From Aureispira sp. CCB-QB1 (lineage in GTDB: Bacteria > Bacteroidota > Bacteroidia > Chitinophagales > Saprospiraceae): a DNA stretch of 64,000 nucleotides. Made by a program: the position numbers and the translations under genes. Shown here in pieces: positions 9,439 to 17,639 of this stretch; the stretch's first letter is position 1, and the number at the start of each line of letters is the position of its first letter. The notes beneath the pieces were generated by a model. It had not been told where the DNA came from, made no database searches, and saw only the letters and a program-made list of their open reading frames with translations. The stretch lies in contig NZ_JHBV01000046.1 of the NCBI RefSeq assembly GCF_000724545.1, forward strand, positions 42,070 through 106,069, written 5' to 3'.

Positions 9439-10344
9439 TTAATTCCGTTTCCTATTTTTTTTCTTTTTCTTCTTATTTTCCATAATATCCATTCTTCCCG
9501 TATTAGATATATCTAACAAAAGCGTCGAGCCATCTTCCTTTACTAAAAGCACATCTGCTACCAAAGTATATTTCCACTTCTTATTGGGATGAAAAATAAC
9601 ATTTAAGGCATCCTTAATGAGTTCCAATTTGTCAAAATCCATTCTTGTTTCGACCACTGTCGTTTTCATTGGTTCGATCACAATTTGTTTTTTATGGTTC
9701 ACTTTTCCGACAAACAATTCTTCAAAATCAATTTTTCCTTTGATTTCATCAATTACAATCTGATGCAAACTTGGATTTTTAATCGCCAACTGTACATCAA
9801 AAACTGCATGGTGCAACTTTAGCTCCCGCTTTTTCATTTTTAATATCTCAACCTTGATAATCTTCGGTGCCAACGTTTGTTCATTAATTTCCATCTCCAA
9901 CTCCCGTTTTCCAAAAATAGGCAAATCCAAATAGTTTCGAAATACGACTCGTATCGTGGCAGTATCGGTCGGATTCATTTTTGCCAAGGTAGCTTCCAAT
10001 ACTTTTTTATTAATATCGACGGGCACTGTCAAGACATTTTTATCTCCTTTCTTTTGATAATCTCTATCCACAAAAATAGTTCCCTTAGAAAACTCTGTCT
10101 CTCCCATATATACTTTATAAGCCATAGAATCAATAATAACATCTAAGTAATAATCTGTTGAAATTTCAACATCTAATTTCATAAATATATTGTTCTCTGT
10201 TATCTTAGTATGTGCAGTATTAATCTCTATTTGTACAGGTTGCGTAAGCTCTAACCAGTATTTAGGATTAATAAAAAAAGCAATTACAGCAATTAGCAAC
10301 AGTGCCAACAACAGCAGCAGCGATTTTTTAATAATATTTTTCAT
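9439..10344 (-). CDS. Membrane-anchored protein with LEA-14-like repeats
   Basis: 301 residues. One N-terminal membrane helix (residues about 6-27), then two similar beta-rich halves of about 120 residues each (TENNIFMKLDVEISTDYYLDVII.. and KLHHAVFDVQLAIKNPSLHQIVI..). The alternating pattern KNPS...I.I....G.I.F.....G matches the water-stress/LEA type 2 beta-sandwich. The C-terminus is very basic (KKKKKKNRKRN). Probably periplasmic and tied to the inner membrane. LEA-like domains are thought to stabilise lipids or partners; the function here is unknown. It is the likely first gene before the DUF695 gene. Confidence 0.6.
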   Translation of the reverse strand: MKNIIKKSLLLLLALLLIAVIAFFINPKYWLELTQPVQIEINTAHTKITENNIFMKLDVEISTDYYLDVIIDSMAYKVYMGETEFSKGTIFVDRDYQKKGDKNVLTVPVDINKKVLEATLAKMNPTDTATIRVVFRNYLDLPIFGKRELEMEINEQTLAPKIIKVEILKMKKRELKLHHAVFDVQLAIKNPSLHQIVIDEIKGKIDFEELFVGKVNHKKQIVIEPMKTTVVETRMDFDKLELIKDALNVIFHPNKKWKYTLVADVLLVKEDGSTLLLDISNTGRMDIMENKKKKKKNRKRN

Positions 10345-10660
10345 TCAGAAAGATTCGGCTAGAGTATTTTAATATTTGGTTTACATTTTTATAACAAAAA
10401 AGAAGTCCATAAAGATGTAAAAAAGTACTATTTAATGCCTCAGTTTCTTACTCCATCGACTTTTAAGGAGATATAATGACAACCAACTCTCCCCTAGTTC
10501 TAGGAGAAAATTAAATCAATTTTTAGACAAAAAACAAGGGAACAAAGGAAATATACGATCAAAGTTGGTACTCAAAAATTTTCGATGACCGATAACTCCA
10601 TACTATATGAATCGTCAAAATACCCTCTAAAAAAGGACTCAATCTGATGACTTAGAACAA
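10345..10660. other. Intergenic stretch without recognised content
   Basis: About 315 bp upstream of the LEA-like gene and left of an interspersed element. No open frame with coding character and no hairpin with a T-run was seen. Confidence 0.3.
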
Positions 10661-10890
10661 TAGTTAGCTGCGCTGCTACTACGTGGTCGTTGAAAAACTT
10701 TATTAGTTTAGCTGCGCTGCTACTTCGTGGTACTTCGTGAGTGCTGCGCAGTTGATAATCAGCAAGTTGCGCCCTTGTTGCGCCTTACACCAAAGCATTG
10801 ATTATCAATACCAATATAAATGTATTTTTTTTATCTTTTTGGTGACTAAGCTTGCGATCTCACGAGCGTAGGGAGCTAATCAACGAACTA
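10661..10890. mobile_element. MITE-like element, GTTCGTTGA type, with mini-inserts (230 bp)
   Basis: Ends TAGTT...CGTTGA and TCAACGAACTA, so TA flanks an inverted terminal repeat. The left terminal repeat is split after TAGTT by a 22-bp insert (AGCTGCGCTGCTAC...), and a second GC-rich insert splits GTTT|TGATAATC. Without the inserts it resembles the uninterrupted copy at 32368-32507. The right half also holds GCGATCTCACGAGCGTAG, which is missing from the 140-bp copies. Confidence 0.75.
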
Positions 10891-10909
10891 CTATTAGAAA
10901 AAATAAACA

Positions 10910-11806
10910 TTATTCCTTCCTGCCTCGGTAGGTATAGCGAACAGAAGATGAGTAGCCAATACTAGCATCATTAATAATCTTCGAATACTGTAAAGACAAA
11001 CTATCATTATGCCAGTAGATGTTTCTAGATACCTCACGTCTATAATAAGAGTAAATATACAAAGAAGTGTAATTTTGATAACTATCAAATAAATCTAAAG
11101 AAAACCTTTGCTGATCAAAGAAAAAAGAATTTCCCGAAGTAGTTACTACTACATTTTTGATATATTGTGTGTCTAGGTTATTTGTAAAGTCTTGTTTTCT
11201 TACCCATAGTCTATACGTTCCTGTTAAATTGGCGACATCTCCATGAGGCAAAACGGTCTCGTTTTTTGTCGTTCGAAGTCCATTAAAATCTAATTCAGAG
11301 TTAGCACAACCATTGTAAGGACCATAATAACAGTCATAATCGTATTCTATAACAATTCGATTATAATTATTACTATACGTCAATTTTAGAATTTTAGTAT
11401 TACTATAAGAGTTTGGATTGGGGATAACACTTGCGTCAAAATGAGTTTGCGACAAAGAATCGATTGGAAAGGCATAGTTCAAAACCTTAATCGTGTCATT
11501 TTCCACATATACTTTGACCACTTGATCTGCCTGATTATTAAAGTCGTCTGGTGGCAACATGATTCGACTAGTATAAATTGAACCATAAAAGTTTCCTTCG
11601 AAGTGGCTAGTGCTTGACGTAACTGAAGGGAAAACTGTAAGCGTCTTAGCATCTTGCATTGTTTCTGCAAAACGAATAGTATCTGAAGTAATTGGTGGAT
11701 CAACAACAACAGTTCCCACCTCTTTGATTGTTTCTTTTTGGCAAGCAGTAAAAAACAACGTAGTTATTAGGGATAGGTAGCATACAAAATTTGTCTTAGT
11801 TAACAT
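10910..11806 (-). CDS. Hypothetical lipoprotein
   Basis: 298 residues. A signal peptide with lipobox LFFTAC gives a lipidated Cys near residue 22. The rest is beta-strand rich with many Tyr (YSNNYNRIVIEYDYDCYYGPY; YTSLYIYSYYRR) and no motif that I recognise. The last strand VRYTYRGRKE ends 20 nt from an interspersed element. The single gene lies between that element and the S9 peptidase, on the same strand. Cell-envelope location is well supported; the function is unknown. Confidence 0.7.
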   Translation of the reverse strand: MLTKTNFVCYLSLITTLFFTACQKETIKEVGTVVVDPPITSDTIRFAETMQDAKTLTVFPSVTSSTSHFEGNFYGSIYTSRIMLPPDDFNNQADQVVKVYVENDTIKVLNYAFPIDSLSQTHFDASVIPNPNSYSNTKILKLTYSNNYNRIVIEYDYDCYYGPYNGCANSELDFNGLRTTKNETVLPHGDVANLTGTYRLWVRKQDFTNNLDTQYIKNVVVTTSGNSFFFDQQRFSLDLFDSYQNYTSLYIYSYYRREVSRNIYWHNDSLSLQYSKIINDASIGYSSSVRYTYRGRKE

Positions 11807-11912
11807 AATCTTTTTTTTGAGGTAGTGTGGGGATAAAAAACAGCGAACTACACTAAAGACGAATGCTTAGCATAGTTCGTTGTAATAACTTCAGTTATTT
11901 TTTTATACCCCC

Positions 11913-13847
11913 TTATTTATCAACCGTTAAGGTTTCTTCCAACCATTTAAAAAATTCTGTTTGCCAAATTAAAGCATTTTGCACAGAAAGCACCCAGTGA
12001 TTTTCTTCTGGGAAATACAGCAATTTGCTCTTAATTCCTCGCATCTGAGCAGCATTAAAAGCTTCCAAACCTTGCCCAATTGGTACTCTAAAATCCTTTC
12101 CTCCTTGGATGATTAGGATTGGAGTATCCCATTTTTGAACATGCTCAATAGGATTGAATTCATTAAAACTACGTTGTGCCACCTTGTTGTTTTTGTCCCA
12201 ATAATGACCTCCCATATCCCAATTGACAAAAAACATTTCCTCTGTTGTTCCATACATTGATTTCCAATTAAAAATACCATCGTGTGCAATAAAGGTCTTG
12301 AAACGCTTCTCATGAATACCCGCCAAATAGAAACAAGAATAGCCACCATAACTTGCCCCAACACAACCCAATCTATTTTTATCAACATAAGGTTCTTCTG
12401 CAACAGCATCAATGGCTGCCAAATAATCTTTCATATTTTGCCCGCCATAATCTCCACTAATCTGTTCGTTCCATTCAACCCCATATCCTGGCATTCCTCG
12501 GCGATTGGGTGCTACGACAATATAACCTTGTGCTGCCATAAGTTGAAAATTCCAACGAAACGAATAAAATTGGCTCAACGCTCCTTGTGGACCTCCTTGG
12601 CAATATAACAGTGTTGGATATTTTTTATTTTTATCAAAGTTTGGAGGATAAATTACCCATGTAACCATTTCTTTTCCATCCGTCGTTTTTACCATTCGTT
12701 TTACCACATTGCTCTTATTGATGCCCTCATAGATAGCATCATTCTCATGCGTCAATTGTTTCATTTCGCCAGTGGTAATATCTACGGTATACAACTCTGT
12801 CGCATGGTTCATGTCTCTACGAGCAACCACCATTGTAGCACCATTGTGTCCAACAATTCCATGCACATCAAACTGCCCTTTTGTAATTTGCTTCGGAGCT
12901 GTTACTTTAGCTTCATAAGAAGTGGGCACCGCCAATTCGAACAAATGAACGGTTCCCCCTACGGGTGCTGTAAAATAAATTTTGTCACCTTCATTACTCC
13001 ACAAAAAACTATTGACCGTACCATCCCAATCTTTTGTTAGATTGATATCGCCTTTTTTTCCCCCTTCTTTGTAACGAATAATAATATCATTTTTATCCGA
13101 CTCATAACCATCTCGTTTCATTTGCAACCAACCCAATAATCCCTTAGAAGAAAATGCAGGTGCCATATCATAACCATTATTATAACCCGTCAAATTTTCT
13201 GTCTTTTGGGTAGCTATATCATAGGCATAAATATCGGTGTTGGTACTCTGAGTATATGCCGTTCCATGTAGTTTTTTGGTAACATACAATACTTTCTTAC
13301 CATCAGGACTCCACAAATAGTCTTCCCCACCACCAAAGGGCATGGTAGGGCAATCGTAAGGTTCTCCTTTCATAATATCCACTCGATCCATCATACGCCC
13401 TTTTATGTTCTCTACAAACAAGTGGCTGTATTCTCCATCTTCCCAAGTGTCCCAATGGCGATACTGTAAACTTTCGTAAATACGCACATTTGAATTTTCT
13501 AGTGTTGGATAATAATCCGTTCCAGTAACACGCTCTATTTTAACATTTTCAGTTGTAATTTTCAATTGACCATCTGGAGACACGTGTCCGTCTTTTACCA
13601 AGTTGGAGTAATCACTAATTGTTTTTTTCTCTCCACCTTTAATCGGTTGCAAATAATACTTTGTTGTTTTGGAATTACCTGCTACATTATATTGAGAAGA
13701 ACGATAGACAACAGCTGTTTTGTCATTGGTCAACCCTACTGCTGACACTCTATTTAGTTCCAATAATTGTTGCGGGGTTAAGTTTTTTTGCGCTTGTATA
13801 CTTCCTAAAAAAGCAGTCAAACAAAGTACTAGATATTTTTTTTTCAT
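11913..13847 (-). CDS. Secreted S9 family peptidase (prolyl oligopeptidase/DPP-like)
   Basis: 644 residues with a signal peptide (cleavage after about ..SIQAQ, residue 20). The N-terminal about 370 residues are a beta-propeller of WD-like blades (SPDGQLKI, WSPDGKKVLYV, WSNEGDKIYFTAP). The C-terminal about 260 residues are the alpha/beta-hydrolase catalytic domain with nucleophile S499 in GASYGGY, acid D585 in GGKDFRVP and H617 in ENHWV. Length and layout fit acylaminoacyl-peptidase or dipeptidyl-peptidase-like S9C enzymes, which remove short N-terminal peptides in the periplasm. It likely feeds peptide uptake in a proteolytic bacterium. The exact specificity is not readable. Confidence 0.92.
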   Translation of the reverse strand: MKKKYLVLCLTAFLGSIQAQKNLTPQQLLELNRVSAVGLTNDKTAVVYRSSQYNVAGNSKTTKYYLQPIKGGEKKTISDYSNLVKDGHVSPDGQLKITTENVKIERVTGTDYYPTLENSNVRIYESLQYRHWDTWEDGEYSHLFVENIKGRMMDRVDIMKGEPYDCPTMPFGGGEDYLWSPDGKKVLYVTKKLHGTAYTQSTNTDIYAYDIATQKTENLTGYNNGYDMAPAFSSKGLLGWLQMKRDGYESDKNDIIIRYKEGGKKGDINLTKDWDGTVNSFLWSNEGDKIYFTAPVGGTVHLFELAVPTSYEAKVTAPKQITKGQFDVHGIVGHNGATMVVARRDMNHATELYTVDITTGEMKQLTHENDAIYEGINKSNVVKRMVKTTDGKEMVTWVIYPPNFDKNKKYPTLLYCQGGPQGALSQFYSFRWNFQLMAAQGYIVVAPNRRGMPGYGVEWNEQISGDYGGQNMKDYLAAIDAVAEEPYVDKNRLGCVGASYGGYSCFYLAGIHEKRFKTFIAHDGIFNWKSMYGTTEEMFFVNWDMGGHYWDKNNKVAQRSFNEFNPIEHVQKWDTPILIIQGGKDFRVPIGQGLEAFNAAQMRGIKSKLLYFPEENHWVLSVQNALIWQTEFFKWLEETLTVDK

Positions 13848-14173
13848 AGTTGAATTAGACTACATACACGGCAAGCAATAGGTTGTTAATTGGAGTTTCG
13901 AACAGTTTTTAAATTTGTCTAACTACCACAGTTCCATCAATACCACAACTTCAAAGTTAGATCTGCGTATCTTTTATTTGATAATAATAAAAAATTAGAT
14001 ACTCTTAGCAGCACGATCTTTCTATTTATCAAAAATAATGCTCTGTCCTGTAAAAATTTACAAACTATTGTGCAAATGTATTATTATAAAAAATGCGTTT
14101 AATCACCCAATAAAGGTAATTAAACGCATTTGATTCTTCCTTATTTTAAAGAAAAATTCAACCAAACAACTTA
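13848..14173. other. Intergenic region upstream of the S9 peptidase
   Basis: 326 bp. Holds the terminator of the Hint gene (14085-14131) and presumably the promoter of the S9 peptidase. I see nothing else. Confidence 0.4.
14085..14131 (-). terminator. Terminator of the Hint-domain gene
   Basis: Perfect 13-bp inverted repeat AAATGCGTTTAAT / ATTAAACGCATTT (14091-14103 and 14119-14131). On the minus strand it is followed by a T-rich run (complement of 14087-14093). It sits 43 nt behind the stop codon. Confidence 0.85.
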
Positions 14174-15232
14174 TCAATATACTTTGTTGACAAACCCGTT
14201 GGCAACATAGGTTGATCCTTTGGAAATAGAAAGAATGGTATAAGTTTTAAAGTCACCCTCTATTTTTTGAATAGACTCTATACGCTCAAAACTTGTCTTG
14301 CCAGTTTTTTCATCAAAAACCATGACTTGCACCTCTGTTTGGGACAATGCCTTCCAAGTTTGCTTATTTTTTTGGTTTCTTAATTTTGCCAACGACACAA
14401 ATCCCTGTCCTTTGATATATAAAGGATGATCAGGAGTAATTGAAATTTGATAGGAAGCCGTTTTTACATCCAATAAACTCAAATGACGTTGATTGGTTGT
14501 CAATTCTACTGCAGATTCGAATGTTTGAGATGTCTCCAAATCAATGGCCAACAATGTAGTCCCGACAGTCAATCCTTCTACCATTTTTGTTGTGTTATTT
14601 GCTAGACTAATTTGAGTAGTTGGTGCAAAACAACAAGCAACATGATCGATATGAGAAATACAAACATCTTCCCACTTTTCTCCTTTGTATACGTCTACTA
14701 TTTCAAATTTAAAATTCTCTTTTGTTTCCCAGTTGATGTGATGTGGTAATTCAAAATGCTGTGCTCCCATTTCATCGGTCAAATCCAAGTAACAAATTGG
14801 CTCACCATGTCGATACACCTTAAACCGCTTTACCCTTGAATTATATCTCCAGTTTTGAGGACTAGACTGATAACCGTTGTAAATCACATTCACAGTAATT
14901 GCTTTGACCTCAAAAGATTCACCAATACCATACCCTTGTACCCCTTCTACCCAAGCTGTCATTGGATTATCGTCTGACAAGTTTCCTATGTTATAATTTT
15001 TAGAACCTTGCCCTTTTAGCGTGGATGAAGCATGTATTGGTGTTACACCTTGCGCACAATCGTTGTAAAAGAAACCAGGATTTTTCTCATCGGCATCTTC
15101 CGCTTCTTGCACCGATCGCCAATCTATTTCTACGCCATCTCCTCCTTTGGCTTTTACAACAGGCAGCTGCGCCTGAACATGAACAAAAAAGAAGCACCCA
15201 AGAAACGTTGTTGACAATAATTTAAAATTCAT
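14174..15232 (-). CDS. Secreted protein: discoidin-like glycan-binding domain plus C-terminal Hint domain
   Basis: 352 residues with a signal peptide (..VHVQAQ, about residue 21). Residues about 55-195 fit the discoidin-like NADase-type glycan-binding domain (DDNPMTAWVEGVQGYGIGE). From C201 (CFAPTTQISL) to the end a Hint (hedgehog/intein) module follows, with the block ..MVEGLTVGTTLLAID and TPDHPLY (H269). Hint domains can cleave autocatalytically at their N-terminal Cys, which could release or lipidate the glycan-binding part. The normal C-terminal His-Asn is not intact: the tail reads ANGFVNKVY. So only N-terminal cleavage would be expected. Own terminator and single transcription. Confidence 0.8.
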   Translation of the reverse strand: MNFKLLSTTFLGCFFFVHVQAQLPVVKAKGGDGVEIDWRSVQEAEDADEKNPGFFYNDCAQGVTPIHASSTLKGQGSKNYNIGNLSDDNPMTAWVEGVQGYGIGESFEVKAITVNVIYNGYQSSPQNWRYNSRVKRFKVYRHGEPICYLDLTDEMGAQHFELPHHINWETKENFKFEIVDVYKGEKWEDVCISHIDHVACCFAPTTQISLANNTTKMVEGLTVGTTLLAIDLETSQTFESAVELTTNQRHLSLLDVKTASYQISITPDHPLYIKGQGFVSLAKLRNQKNKQTWKALSQTEVQVMVFDEKTGKTSFERIESIQKIEGDFKTYTILSISKGSTYVANGFVNKVY

Positions 15233-15598
15233 TTTTTTATTTTTTGGTATTTAATTATTGGTTGTTCTTTCTATTTCTAAAGATGCATTTGAACCCAACC
15301 AATAAATCTTAAAATTGTCTCAATAATTCAAAACACAATAAAACATCTTATTTTACAAAAGACTAGCCAAAGCTGTTATTAATTTGTTAAAATAGAATTG
15401 TAAAGCCTGTTTTGGGTATCTGAAAGATTGAATGAATGCTGGTGGATATGGTAAAATACCCAAGCTATTTTTTAAAAGTTTTAGTTGAATGCCAATATTT
15501 AAAAATATTGCAACTCTTTAATTTTTAATAAAAATTGAAATATTTATTGATTTAGTAAATGTTATTCATTATATTTATAAATAGCATTAACAAGTAAA
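15233..15598. other. Divergent regulatory region before the toxin-antitoxin pair
   Basis: 366 bp between the divergent Hint and GNAT genes. It holds a long-range inverted repeat TTGGGTAT / ATACCCAA and the palindrome listed at 15493-15510. It is AT-rich close to the GNAT start, where TATATTTA resembles a -7 box lacking the final G. Confidence 0.4.
15493..15510. promoter_or_regulatory. Palindromic operator candidate of the GNAT-HTH pair
   Basis: Perfect palindrome CAATATTT-aa-AAATATTG about 90 nt upstream of the GNAT start. Antitoxins with HTH domains usually bind such a palindrome and repress their own operon. Binding here is inferred. Confidence 0.4.
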
Positions 15599-16075
15599 AT
15601 GAAAATAATAAATACACATACTGGAGAAGAATACAAAGGAGAAATAGAGCAACTTAGAAAATCTGATGTTTCTAAACTAAATGAAAATGACAATTTTGAA
15701 TTTGATTGGTCGAAAGAATCTGAAAATGATGTTTACAAAATCAGACGAAAAGGAATCGATGAAACTTTAGGTTTAATCTCACTTACTGATTATCCTAAAG
15801 AAAAAAGAATTCATATAAACTTAATTGAGGCATCTAAAGAAAATGTTGGAAAGAATAAAAAATTTAAGAATATTGCTGGAAATTTAATTGGATTTGCTTG
15901 TAAAAAAGCATTCCAGAAAGGCTATGATGGTTTTGTTTCTCTCCTACCTAAGACAGAACTAATTCCAGTTTATATTGCTTATGGCTTTAAAAAAGTTGGA
16001 CTGTTTTTGGCTGTCTTCCTCAAAGCTTCCGAAAATTTAAAATCTAAATATCTTGAAGATGATGAGAGAATATGA
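15599..16075 (+). CDS. GNAT-like acetyltransferase, probable toxin
   Basis: 158 residues, no signal peptide. The C-terminal half follows the GNAT pattern: an acetyl-CoA-loop-like stretch (ENVGKNKKFKNIAGNLIGFACKKA, compare Q/RxxGxG/A), then GYDGFVSLLP and the closing PVYIAYGFKKVG (FYxxxGF in the family). GNAT toxins such as TacT and AtaT acetylate charged tRNA. Here the partner is an overlapping HTH gene, so toxin-antitoxin is the likely reading. The DNA is more AT-rich than its neighbours, which suggests transfer. It could also be an ordinary acetyltransferase with its regulator. Confidence 0.6.
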   Translation: MKIINTHTGEEYKGEIEQLRKSDVSKLNENDNFEFDWSKESENDVYKIRRKGIDETLGLISLTDYPKEKRIHINLIEASKENVGKNKKFKNIAGNLIGFACKKAFQKGYDGFVSLLPKTELIPVYIAYGFKKVGLFLAVFLKASENLKSKYLEDDERI

Positions 16076-16601
16076 GAAAATATATAAAGAGCTTAGAAAA
16101 AAATTCAGTGATGAAGAAATTGCTGAATCTATGCTTATTCCTGCTGATTTAACGGAGGAAGAAAAAGAAAAAGCAACAGAAAAGTTATTAGCTTTTCGAT
16201 TTAAATTACTACAAGAGCAATCTGAAAAAGAAAGAATATATTCAGATTTACTTCGATTCAAATATCAAATGGAAGACTATATAGAAAATAGTATTTATAT
16301 AGATGGAAAAAGTTTTGGTAAACATCTTGAAGAATATACTCGCATTCTAAATAGAACTAAAAAGAAATTATCTGAAGATTTGGATATTCATTACACTCGC
16401 TTAAGCCAAATCATTAATGATAAAAAAGAACCCAATATTGAATTGACTTATCGTTTAGAAAAACATTCTGGCAATCTTATCCCTGCTGTGTATTGGTGGA
16501 AATTAATCATAAAAAAACAAGAAGCATCTATAAAAAAAGATAATAAAACTAGAAAAATAGAAGCGTCTAAGGTTAGTAATGCTATGAAATTTAGTGCATA
16601 A
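16059..16601 (+). CDS. HTH (XRE-like) DNA-binding protein, probable antitoxin
   Basis: About 180 residues. I take the ATG at 16059 (another follows at 16062); an earlier TTG at 16053 is less likely. The frame overlaps the GNAT gene by 17 nt, which implies translational coupling. Residues about 1-60 are highly charged helices (ADLTEEEKEKATEKLL). Residues about 95-150 contain an HTH of the lambda-repressor class (KKLSEDLDIHYTRLSQIINDKKEPNIELTYRL). Such antitoxins neutralise the toxin with a helical arm and repress the operon. The order toxin then antitoxin is the reverse of the commonest arrangement but is known (higBA-like). Confidence 0.65.
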   Translation: MMREYEKIYKELRKKFSDEEIAESMLIPADLTEEEKEKATEKLLAFRFKLLQEQSEKERIYSDLLRFKYQMEDYIENSIYIDGKSFGKHLEEYTRILNRTKKKLSEDLDIHYTRLSQIINDKKEPNIELTYRLEKHSGNLIPAVYWWKLIIKKQEASIKKDNKTRKIEASKVSNAMKFSA

Positions 16602-16664
16602 GTAACCACAGGTAACAAGAACGATATAGTGCTCCTATATTTAGCTAAACGTTAGCATTATCAA

Positions 16665-16885
16665 TAGTTAGCTGCGCTGCTACTTCGTGGTCGTTGAAAA
16701 ACTTTATTAGTTTACTTCGTGAGTGCTGCGCAGTTGATAATCAATAAGTTGCAGATTTATTGTGCTTTGTGATAAAGCTTTGATTATCAAGCTAATATAA
16801 ATTTACTTTTTTATCTTTTTTGGTGAAAAAGTAAACAACTAAGCGATAGCGATCTCATGAGCGTAGCGAACTAATCAACGAACTA
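16665..16885. mobile_element. MITE-like element, GTTCGTTGA type, with mini-inserts (221 bp)
   Basis: Same build as the copy at 10661-10890: TAGTT, a 22-bp insert starting AGCTGCGCTGCTAC, then CGTTGAAAAACTTTATTAG; a second insert ACTTCGTGAGTGCTGCGCAG; the right end TCAACGAACTA. TA is present at both outer ends. It fills most of the 316-bp gap and ends 33 bp before the next gene start. Confidence 0.75.
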
Positions 16886-16917
16886 CTACATTATAGAATA
16901 TCCAGTTAAGTAAGATA

Positions 16918-17472
16918 ATGAGAATAATAAAAAAAATAGTACTGGTGCTTATACTTAGCTCTATATCAAACCTTAGCAACGCTCGTGGTATAAGTGTCGA
17001 TTTTATCAAACTATTAGCAGAATCTAGTAAAATAATAAGAATTAAAGTTATAAGTATCGAAAACCAAGTATTAAAGTATATCAATTTGAATAGCCAAAAA
17101 ATTGGCTCTGCATCAACTCTTGGGACTCAACCAAACACAAACAAAGAATACTCTTTATCTGGATATCTTCCTAGACTTGGAGATACAGTTGTGATTGTTA
17201 TCAATAATCTGAATGAGGTTTGCTTGTATGCTAAAAAAATAAACTCTAATTATAAATTTTGGTCCCCCTTAGTCTCAACTAGCCGTACACTTTTTTTTTA
17301 TCCTCGACCAGTAAAAGTTATATCACTTGGGCATGAAGAAAGGTGGCGTATAATCAAAAAAAAACAATATTTTTATAGTTTGGACAGTTGTATTTTAGAG
17401 AGCAAATATTTTGAAAGAGGAAAGAAATTTTTTAGAAAAAAGTGGTTTAAAAAGCTTTACAAGCAAAGATAA
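16918..17472 (+). CDS. Small exported protein of unknown function
   Basis: 184 residues with a clear signal peptide (residues about 1-22, ..SNLSNARG). The mature part has no motif that I recognise: Ile/Lys-rich strands (IIRIKVISIENQVLKYI), a loop SGYLPRLGDTVVIVI, and a basic C-terminus (KKFFRKKWFKKLYKQR). The composition is more AT-rich than the housekeeping genes. It is isolated, directly behind an interspersed element that could supply its upstream region. Export is supported; the function is unknown. Confidence 0.6.
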   Translation: MRIIKKIVLVLILSSISNLSNARGISVDFIKLLAESSKIIRIKVISIENQVLKYINLNSQKIGSASTLGTQPNTNKEYSLSGYLPRLGDTVVIVINNLNEVCLYAKKINSNYKFWSPLVSTSRTLFFYPRPVKVISLGHEERWRIIKKKQYFYSLDSCILESKYFERGKKFFRKKWFKKLYKQR

Positions 17473-17574
17473 AATAGGGAAATATTAACGATTAAATTGC
17501 AGCAAAAAAACATTTACCCAATTGCAAATCTGAATTCCAAAGATAAAATTATGGCTTAGCTCTACAAAATCAAA

Positions 17575-17607
17575 AAGCGTCTAGTAGTTTTTTACCACTA
17601 AACGCTT
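17575..17607 (-). terminator. Imperfect hairpin behind the TIR-TPR-SDR gene
   Basis: AAGCGTcTAGTaGT / ACcACTAaACGCTT around TTTTT, with two mismatches. On the minus strand a T-run (complement of AAAAA at 17572-17576) follows. It lies 33 nt behind the stop codon. Confidence 0.6.
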
Positions 17608-17639
17608 CTTGATTAAAAAGACTGCGAACACAATCACTT

